A stretch of DNA of 6,539 nucleotides, taken from NCBI GenBank assembly GCA_001783355.1, contig MFMA01000026.1:1-6539 (forward strand). The letters run 5' to 3'. Within the stretch, counting starts at the first letter, position 1; each line of letters begins with the position of its first letter. Positions 1-4,011 of the stretch are shown here, piece by piece. Made by a program: the position numbers and the translations under genes. Source of the stretch: Candidatus Kaiserbacteria bacterium RIFCSPLOWO2_01_FULL_54_20 (GTDB taxonomy: Bacteria; Patescibacteriota; Minisyncoccia; Phycocordibacterales; UBA2100). The notes beneath the pieces were generated by a model. That model searched no databases. It had not been told where the DNA came from and was given only the letters and a program-made list of their open reading frames with translations.

Positions 1-44
1 TACCATACAGCTCCCGGCGGGCCAGCAAAGTCTGAGCGAAAGTG

Positions 45-85
45 GGGCCGCAGAGAGGCAGCGGGAGAACGTGAGCGAGATAGCG
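45..85 (+). repeat. GC-rich intergenic repeat, copy A
   Basis: This stretch reads GGGCCG, three bases, AGAGGCAGCG, 14 bases, then AGATAGCG. The reverse complement of 5785-5824 has the same words in the same order, with no bases between the first two words and 16 before the third. The two copies are therefore inverted relative to each other and both lie outside genes. Whether this is a multicopy family cannot be told from two copies in one window. Confidence 0.45.
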
Positions 86-173
86 GTTGATTTTTCACGG
101 AACGGCAATCGTACGGGCAATAATTCATCTTGAACTCATTCGGGTTTCTTACAATACGCCGCAGGAAGTTCTC

Positions 174-201
174 TTGGGGCGATTTATTAAATTACTAATA
201 T
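174..201 (+). promoter_or_regulatory. Candidate sigma-70 promoter, distal
   Basis: TTGGGG (174-179) and TAATAT (196-201) are separated by 16 bases in an AT-rich stretch. Transcription would start near 208 and give a leader of about 195 nt before the ATG at 402. The -35 box is only a partial match. A competing pair, TTGAAC (130-135) and TACAAT (150-155), has only 14 bases between boxes, which is too short for a normal promoter. Confidence 0.25.
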
Positions 202-263
202 TAGGCAGAGAATTTTTCGCTATGCAAGAGGAAGCCAGCGGCTGCCGATTCGTGGTGGCGTGA

Positions 264-304
264 GCCGGGGAGGCGGGAGCCAGAATAGGCCTCGCCTCCC
301 CGGC
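264..304. repeat. 12-bp perfect GC-rich inverted repeat (hairpin)
   Basis: GCCGGGGAGGCG (264-275) is followed by its exact reverse complement at 293-304, with a 17-nt loop. A G-T pair (276/292) and a G-C pair (277/291) can extend it inward. No T-tract follows on either strand, so it is not a canonical intrinsic terminator. It could be a leader RNA hairpin, a barrier at the 3' end of an upstream transcript, or a repeat element. Confidence 0.7.
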
Positions 305-308
305 GTAT

Positions 309-322
309 GTGGATATATCCAC
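309..322. promoter_or_regulatory. 14-bp perfect palindrome, possible operator
   Basis: GTGGATATATCCAC is its own reverse complement, with an AT-rich centre. It begins five bases after the GC hairpin and lies about 80 bp upstream of the start codon of the secreted protein gene. Symmetry of this length suits a dimeric DNA-binding protein, but no regulator gene is adjacent and no second copy was found, so the operator role is inference. Confidence 0.35.
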
Positions 323-359
323 CAGAAAGAAAAGAGGGACAGGAACGTCTTGTGCAAGC

Positions 360-378
360 GGGAGAGGGAAACCTCCCC
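360..378 (+). other. Possible RNA hairpin with a GAAA tetraloop
   Basis: AGG (365-367) and CCT (372-374) close a GAAA loop. The stem continues as G364-C375, a bulged A363, then GGG (360-362) with CCC (376-378). GAAA is a stable GNRA tetraloop. The structure would exist in RNA only if transcription starts upstream of it; with the proximal promoter at 367-394 it would be promoter DNA instead. Confidence 0.3.
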
Positions 379-394
379 ACTTATACAGTAATAT
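367..394 (+). promoter_or_regulatory. Candidate proximal promoter of the secreted protein gene
   Basis: TAATAT (389-394) lies 7 nt before the ATG at 402, so transcription would begin about at the start codon and give a leaderless mRNA, as for the genes at 2967 and 5953. There is no TTGACA-like box. Instead GGAAAC (367-372) sits 16 nt upstream of the -10, which resembles the GGAAC-type -35 of many ECF sigma factors. This makes the gene a possible target of the ECF factor encoded at 1266, but the match is short. Confidence 0.35.
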
Positions 395-401
395 CAAAGG
401 T

Positions 402-1184
402 ATGAAAAATTATGCCAGTACGGGTCTAATTCTTGCCCTCGTTCTTTCGTTCTCTATGCCTGCCGAGGCGCAAAGTGCCTACGGTGAGGCTGATGGTTCT
501 GCTGAAACATCGGTCGGCGTTTCTGGCGCCGTGAACTCGAGTTTCGGAGCGGAGGTCAAGGGTGTCGTGAACGCGCTTGTCGGCGCGGAAGCGGCCACAT
601 CCGGATCAGGCGATGCTTCAGGGAGCGCGGATGACTCGGCGAATGCCGGCGATTCGAACACCCTGGAAGTCATCGTCGTGACGCGCGCGGACGTTGATGC
701 GGATACTGCCGGGTCGGCAAGTATTTCTCCGGCGTCGGTTAGCTCGGGCGCCGACCTACCAGAGTTCGTCGCGGCGCAGATCGCGGCCGATGAGAACATT
801 TCGGAAGTGAAAGCTTCGGCGAACAATGTCTCCGTTACGTACGAACAGCAAGCGAAACTATTCGGTTTAATTCCGGTCACCGTGAATGCGACCGCCACTG
901 TCCGCGCTGACGGCAGCGTCGATGTGCGGTACCCGTGGTACGCGTTCCTCATGGTGACGAACGAAAGCGCCCTTGAAGCGGCGATCGAGAGTCGCGTGGG
1001 GGCCGTTCTATCAGGGGGCGCGTCTGCAGCCGCGGAAGGGAGCGCGGGAGCGACGCTTACGGCCTCGGCTCAGGCGGTACTCATCAATGAGGTGCGGTCG
1101 GCTATGGCGCAGAGTCTCGCGGCGGACGTTGCCGCTGATGCGGAGGTTGCTATCGAGGGAGGTGGTGTCGTCGAGGTCAAATGA
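402..1184 (+). CDS. Secreted Ala/Gly/Ser-rich protein of unknown function
   Basis: I do not recognise a named family. The 260-residue product starts with a clear Sec signal peptide: Lys near the N-terminus, a hydrophobic core at about residues 6-18, and a likely cleavage after PAEA near residue 23. I chose the ATG at 402 because the longer GTG frame from 309 would bury this signal behind 31 charged residues. Residues 25-85 are low-complexity Ala/Gly/Ser/Asp. The structured core is about residues 132-187, with alternating beta-like segments and the motif YPWYAFL (177-183). From memory, similar segments ending in YPWY-F-L occur in hypothetical secreted CPR proteins near sigma factor genes; this needs a search. 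The C-terminal 75 residues are again Ala-rich and probably helical. It has no TM anchor, cysteines or catalytic motif. The nearest purine stretch (AAAGG, 396-400) is too close to the ATG for a normal ribosome binding site. An intrinsic-type hairpin follows, so it is probably monocistronic. Confidence 0.85.
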   Translation: MKNYASTGLILALVLSFSMPAEAQSAYGEADGSAETSVGVSGAVNSSFGAEVKGVVNALVGAEAATSGSGDASGSADDSANAGDSNTLEVIVVTRADVDADTAGSASISPASVSSGADLPEFVAAQIAADENISEVKASANNVSVTYEQQAKLFGLIPVTVNATATVRADGSVDVRYPWYAFLMVTNESALEAAIESRVGAVLSGGASAAAEGSAGATLTASAQAVLINEVRSAMAQSLAADVAADAEVAIEGGGVVEVK

Positions 1185-1207
1185 CCATCGCGGCCTTCTC
1201 CTGCAGA

Positions 1208-1237
1208 CAAAAGACTCCCAAGCGGGGTCTTTTGTTG
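1208..1237 (+). terminator. Intrinsic-type terminator hairpin
   Basis: CAAAAGACTCC (1208-1218) pairs with GGGGTCTTTTG (1224-1234) as an 11-bp stem with one T-G wobble and a five-base CAAGC loop. The T-run forms the 3' arm of the stem, mirrored by the A-run on the 5' side, so it could act in both directions. It begins 23 nt after the stop of the secreted protein gene and separates that gene from the sigma factor unit. Confidence 0.75.
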
Positions 1238-1243
1238 TAATAT
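1238..1243 (+). promoter_or_regulatory. Weak -10-like box upstream of the sigma factor gene
   Basis: TAATAT directly follows the terminator hairpin and shares the word GTAATAT with the proximal promoter before 402. It is 22 nt from the ATG at 1266. No TTGACA-like or GGAAC-like -35 is found at the expected distance, so the call is weak. CGTC (1258-1261) resembles an ECF -10 motif but also lacks a -35 partner. Confidence 0.2.
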
Positions 1244-1265
1244 GACGTAGCTTCTCCCGTCTTCT

Positions 1266-1799
1266 ATGCAGGACATCGAAGGATCATTTCGAAAAGCGTT
1301 CGAGTGCCATGCAGATGAGCTATTTCGGCACGCATCGTTGCGCCTGCCTGATCGCGATCGCGCGTTGGAGCTAACGCAAGAATGTTTTTTGAAAGTTTTG
1401 CAATATGTGCAGCGAGGTGAAGAGGTGCGCGAAATGCGGCCGTTCCTTTTCAGGACGCTTCGCAATCTCATCATAGATGAGTATCGCAAAGCAAAATCAT
1501 TCTCACTCGATGCCATGGTCGAGGATGATGAGGGTGGCATTATTGAATCGGACTTGTTGCGGGACGATACGGACGAGCTCGAGAGCGCCATGGATAGATA
1601 CGATGGTTCCCGCGCTGTCCTAGCGATACGGAAGTTGCCGGACATGTACCGAGAAGTTCTCACCATGCGTTACGTGAACGATCTCTCACTCCGGGAGATA
1701 AGCGATTCTTTAGGAGAGAGCGAGAACGTCGTTTCGGTACGTTTGCACCGCGGTCTCAAAAAACTCCGAGGCATACTCGAATCCGAACAGAATATATGA
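1266..1799 (+). CDS. ECF-type RNA polymerase sigma factor (sigma-70 family)
   Basis: The 177-residue protein has the two-domain size of extracytoplasmic function sigma factors. Region 2 spans about residues 10-75: DRALELTQECFLKVLQ (31-46) matches the core-polymerase-binding helix pattern, and FLFRTLRNLIIDEYRK (60-75) matches the -10 recognition helix. An acidic linker (about 85-112) follows. Region 4 spans about 115-170: LPDMYREVLTMRYVNDLS (124-141), then the helix-turn-helix LREISDSLGESENVVSVRL (142-160) that should read the -35, and a basic end, HRGLKKLR. It would direct RNA polymerase to a small regulon. No Shine-Dalgarno sequence precedes the ATG. Its TGA (1797-1799) overlaps the ATG (1796) of the next gene, the classic arrangement of a sigma factor and its anti-sigma partner. 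The family assignment is firm; the regulon and signal are unknown. Confidence 0.95.
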   Translation: MQDIEGSFRKAFECHADELFRHASLRLPDRDRALELTQECFLKVLQYVQRGEEVREMRPFLFRTLRNLIIDEYRKAKSFSLDAMVEDDEGGIIESDLLRDDTDELESAMDRYDGSRAVLAIRKLPDMYREVLTMRYVNDLSLREISDSLGESENVVSVRLHRGLKKLRGILESEQNI

Positions 1800-2935
1800 A
1801 CTCATTTTTCAAACAACTAAAGAAAGGATCAGACGCTATCCGGCTCTCCGCTCGCGAGCGGGAGGCGATGCGCTTTACGCTCGAGGAGGCGATGCGCGCT
1901 CATCCTCTTACGAGAAGCCCTATCCGCATAACACCCAGCCCATTCCTTTTCATCACGCCGCGGCTTATGTCCTCGCTCGCGTTCGTACTTATACTGGCGG
2001 TCGTCGGAAGCAGTACCGCGTACGCCGCCGAAGCGGCAGTTCCCGGCGACATTCTCTATCCTGTCAAAGTGCGTGTGAATGAGCCCCTTCGCGCCGCGCT
2101 CGCACTGTCTTCAGAGGCGAAAGCGACCTGGCATGCGGAGGCGGCGGAGCGCCGCATGAAAGAGGCGGAGGTCTTGGCAGCACGGGGGACTTTGACGGCC
2201 GATGTGAAAGCCCAGCTCGAAGAGAACTTTGATACCCACGCGACAGAAGTCGAGGCGCTGGTCGAGGCTTTCGGAGAAGGTGACCCCGTCGTTGCCGCTG
2301 ATATCTCCACGCGCCTTGGGTCTTCCATCGCAGCACATAGCGCCGTCATCGCGCGGCTCGGAGAGGAGGGAGAGGACGAAGAAAGCCGCAGTGAATCGAG
2401 GCACTTTGTGCGTACGTTGAAAGAGCGCGGCAAAAGAATCGCCAGCACAGAGCGCGGGCTCTCCGTCAAGGCAGAGCGTGGCGACTCCGGCGAGATAGCC
2501 GTTCGAACGTTTGCCGAGGATGCCGGAGTAGCACTCTCTGCCTCTATTACCATCAGGGACACCGATGCGGCGATCGTCGCACGCATCGAGAGGAACGCTT
2601 CGACGACGCTCGAAGAGGCCGAGGCCCAGTTCTCCGCCATCAAAGAAAAGCTTGATGCCACGACAAGCGCGCGCACCAAAGCACAGATGTCGAATATCCG
2701 CGGACATATCAAGAAATTTCGTGAAGAGGATGGAAAGGGCTCTTCCGAGAAAGAGAAGATCGAGCGCGCCCTCAAAGACGCGACGACAGTGAAAGCGTTC
2801 CTGGAAGCACAAGAGCAGTTCGAGGGACACGACCTTCTACCTGCGTCGGATGTCGAAGAGAACGGTGACGAAAAGGAGGATACCGAAGACAGGGGAGGCG
2901 TTACTCTTCCCATAAATGTAAACCTTCCGCTTTGA
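1796..2935 (+). CDS. Membrane-anchored DUF5667-like protein, probable anti-sigma factor
   Basis: The 379-residue product has a short cytoplasmic N-terminus (about 1-55) with a basic helical segment, LSAREREAMRFTLEEAMRAH (17-36). One transmembrane helix (about 57-78) follows, then an outside domain. Right after the membrane comes VPGDILYPVKVRVNEPLRAAL (82-102), the hallmark I associate with DUF5667, a domain typical of anti-sigma-like proteins in CPR bacteria and Actinobacteria. Residues 103-345 are strongly charged and mostly helical, likely coiled coil. The tail (353-366) is very acidic and ends in a short hydrophobic segment. There is no HxxxCxxC zinc anti-sigma motif. The role is inferred from topology and the ATGA overlap with the sigma gene: the N-terminus would hold the sigma factor and the outside helices would sense envelope state. 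Translation is probably coupled, because no separate ribosome binding site is evident. The stop codon lies inside the -35 box of the next gene. Confidence 0.85.
   Translation: MNSFFKQLKKGSDAIRLSAREREAMRFTLEEAMRAHPLTRSPIRITPSPFLFITPRLMSSLAFVLILAVVGSSTAYAAEAAVPGDILYPVKVRVNEPLRAALALSSEAKATWHAEAAERRMKEAEVLAARGTLTADVKAQLEENFDTHATEVEALVEAFGEGDPVVAADISTRLGSSIAAHSAVIARLGEEGEDEESRSESRHFVRTLKERGKRIASTERGLSVKAERGDSGEIAVRTFAEDAGVALSASITIRDTDAAIVARIERNASTTLEEAEAQFSAIKEKLDATTSARTKAQMSNIRGHIKKFREEDGKGSSEKEKIERALKDATTVKAFLEAQEQFEGHDLLPASDVEENGDEKEDTEDRGGVTLPINVNLPL
1848..1861. repeat. 14-bp perfect palindrome within the anti-sigma-like gene
   Basis: CCGCTCGCGAGCGG is self-complementary and extends by three more pairs (CTC 1844-1846 with GAG 1862-1864) around a bulged T1847. 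It lies about 50 nt into the coding sequence, over the codons for residues 18-22. As RNA it could form only a hairpin with a strained loop; as DNA it is a symmetric site. It may simply follow from the codons for Ser-Ala-Arg-Glu-Arg. Confidence 0.4.
1861..1897 (+). repeat. 13-bp direct repeat with 24-bp period
   Basis: GGAGGCGATGCGC occurs at 1861-1873 and 1885-1897, eight codons apart and in frame, encoding EAMR twice in the N-terminal cytoplasmic segment. It looks like a local in-frame duplication in the part of the protein expected to contact the sigma factor. Confidence 0.5.
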
Positions 2936-2960
2936 CTCTCATATACGCCTGGGCGATAAT
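2932..2960 (+). promoter_or_regulatory. Sigma-70 promoter of the EamA transporter gene, leaderless layout
   Basis: TTGACT (2932-2937) and GATAAT (2955-2960) each match five of six consensus bases and are separated by the optimal 17 bp. The -35 overlaps the stop codon (2933-2935) of the preceding gene. The start site would fall about 6-7 nt after the -10, at or next to the ATG at 2967, predicting an mRNA with essentially no 5' UTR. This is the best promoter in the window and shows that the transporter need not depend on the sigma operon. Confidence 0.75.
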
Positions 2961-2966
2961 CGGGGC

Positions 2967-3866
2967 ATGGATGCGCTGTCCGAGCAGCGGAAGGGTGAGT
3001 TGAGCCTGCTCATCACTGCTCTTCTGAACGGCTTCCTCCCGATCGTCGTTGTTCTGTCCTATGCCGCAGTGCCGAGCCTCGTATCACTTTTCTGGAGCAC
3101 GCTCTTTGCGACGATCTTCTTCCTCGTTGTTGTGAATTATAGGGGACGATGGAAAGAGCTGCGAAATGCCCTGCTCTGGAAGTATGCGTTTTTGATAGCG
3201 TTGATCATCGGCGTAGTGACGTATAGTTTATATTTTATTGCCCTCGAAACAACTACGCCCGGTAACGTAGCCATCATCGTTCTTTTCGAGGTTTTTACCT
3301 CCTTTTTGTTTTTCCGCGTATTTAAAGGAGAACGCTTTTCCTTCGACTACGCCCTCGGTGCAATTTTAATGGTCATGGGAGCCATAATCGTACTCGGGCG
3401 GGATTTTTCCGGAATGCATCTTGGAGACCTGCTCATTCTTGTCATGTGTGTGTTTGCGCCAATTGGGAATTTTTTCCAACAAAAGGCGCGGGAGATCGCA
3501 TCCAGCGAAACAATAATGTTCTTGCGAAGCGCCCTTTCGTTGCCGGGGATATTTTTGCTCACATATTTTTTTGGCGCCCATGCATCCGCTCGTGATGTGC
3601 TTGCCGCGCTCCCGCTTTTAATTCTCAACGGCATCCTGCTGCTTGGATTCTCGAAACTTTTTTGGCTCGAGGCGATACACAGGATCTCTGTCACGAAAGG
3701 CACGGCTCTTGCAAGCATTTCTCCGCTCGTCACCCTCGCTCTTGCCTGGGTCATGCTGAGCCAGACGCCAACGGTGTGGCAAATTGCATCACTTGTCCCG
3801 TTCATTCTCGGGACGCTGCTTTTGACCGACCAGGTTAAGTGGAGACCCGTCCGGGCACTACAATAG
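2967..3866 (+). CDS. EamA/DMT-superfamily transporter, 10 TM
   Basis: The 299-residue protein is almost entirely membrane-embedded. About ten hydrophobic helices can be placed near residues 11-31, 36-57, 73-92, 98-117, 126-145, 152-172, 183-203, 210-230, 246-266 and 269-287, the usual size and topology of drug/metabolite transporters built from two tandem EamA repeats. Family-like features include the loop before helix 4 (ALETTTPGNVAIIV, 92-105) and its counterpart in the second half (HRISVTKGTALASISPLVTLAL, 238-259), together with the VMGAIIVLG helix of the first repeat (136-144) and a basic C-terminus. Members export or exchange small metabolites such as amino acids; the substrate cannot be read from the sequence. 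It has its own promoter, and no Shine-Dalgarno is seen before the ATG. Codon use is somewhat more AT-rich than in the sigma operon, which hydrophobic codons partly explain. Confidence 0.9.
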   Translation: MDALSEQRKGELSLLITALLNGFLPIVVVLSYAAVPSLVSLFWSTLFATIFFLVVVNYRGRWKELRNALLWKYAFLIALIIGVVTYSLYFIALETTTPGNVAIIVLFEVFTSFLFFRVFKGERFSFDYALGAILMVMGAIIVLGRDFSGMHLGDLLILVMCVFAPIGNFFQQKAREIASSETIMFLRSALSLPGIFLLTYFFGAHASARDVLAALPLLILNGILLLGFSKLFWLEAIHRISVTKGTALASISPLVTLALAWVMLSQTPTVWQIASLVPFILGTLLLTDQVKWRPVRALQ

Positions 3867-4011
3867 GTACATTCGGCCGCACGTTCGCGCTTCTGCGCTC
3901 AGTACTCTCTCGCTCAACGCTCGGTCGCTTGACAACACCTATGTTCTTGATGCATACATAGGGCATTATCACCAACGGTCGTTCGTAGTAACCTATATTT
4001 TAAGCCATAAT
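3867..4011 (+). promoter_or_regulatory. Intergenic spacer with a candidate promoter for the surface protein gene
   Basis: A consensus TTGACA (3929-3934) is followed 18 bp later by CATACA (3953-3958), a poor -10, preceded by TG at 3951-3952. Transcription would start near 3965, leaving a leader of about 47 nt. TATATT (3994-3999) is an alternative -10 closer to the ATG but lacks a -35. Before it, 3871-3925 is GC-rich and full of CGCTC/GCGC words like the other spacers, with only a 4-bp hairpin (GCGC, TTCT loop, 3887-3898). I see no terminator for the transporter gene and no Shine-Dalgarno before 4012. Confidence 0.35.

Larger units (their letters stand above)
1..263. other. Left-edge region without a supportable gene
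   Basis: I see no convincing gene here. One + frame is open from the left edge to a TGA at 131-133 (43 residues) and could be the tail of an upstream gene, but its composition (Gly/Ser/Arg/Glu) is not distinctive. A minus frame starting at the ATG complementary to 126-128 is open to the left edge and looks equally unremarkable. Positions 1-90 are GC-rich with repeated AGCGA/GAGCG words, like the other spacers in this window. Positions 180-220 turn sharply AT-rich, as expected for a promoter zone. A 13-codon ORF (222-263) ends one base before the hairpin at 264. Confidence 0.5.

Noticed and set aside
1..133. Partial genes at the left edge: a + frame ending at 131-133 and a minus frame starting at 128
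   Set aside because: Both are open only over about 43 codons, overlap each other and a repeat-like segment, and have unremarkable composition. Without upstream sequence neither can be supported.
264..304. GC hairpin as a rho-independent terminator
   Set aside because: The stem is strong, but no T-tract follows on either strand, so it is kept as an inverted repeat only.
309..401. N-terminal extension of the secreted protein from a GTG at 309
   Set aside because: It would place 31 mostly charged and polar residues before a typical signal peptide, and its GTG is part of a perfect palindrome. The ATG at 402 gives a normal secreted protein and has a -10-like box 7 nt upstream.
1070..1666. Minus-strand open frame opposite the sigma factor gene
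   Set aside because: It is low-complexity Ser/Arg, covers a recognisable sigma factor and crosses the terminator hairpin at 1208-1234.
2056..2913. Long minus-strand open frame opposite the anti-sigma-like gene
   Set aside because: Its product is Ser/Arg/Ala-rich with no domain pattern, and it is the antisense shadow of a GC-rich, Glu/Ala-rich gene. Nothing upstream of it looks like a promoter.
3887..3898. Hairpin after the transporter gene as its terminator
   Set aside because: The stem is only 4 bp (GCGC around TTCT) with no T-run.
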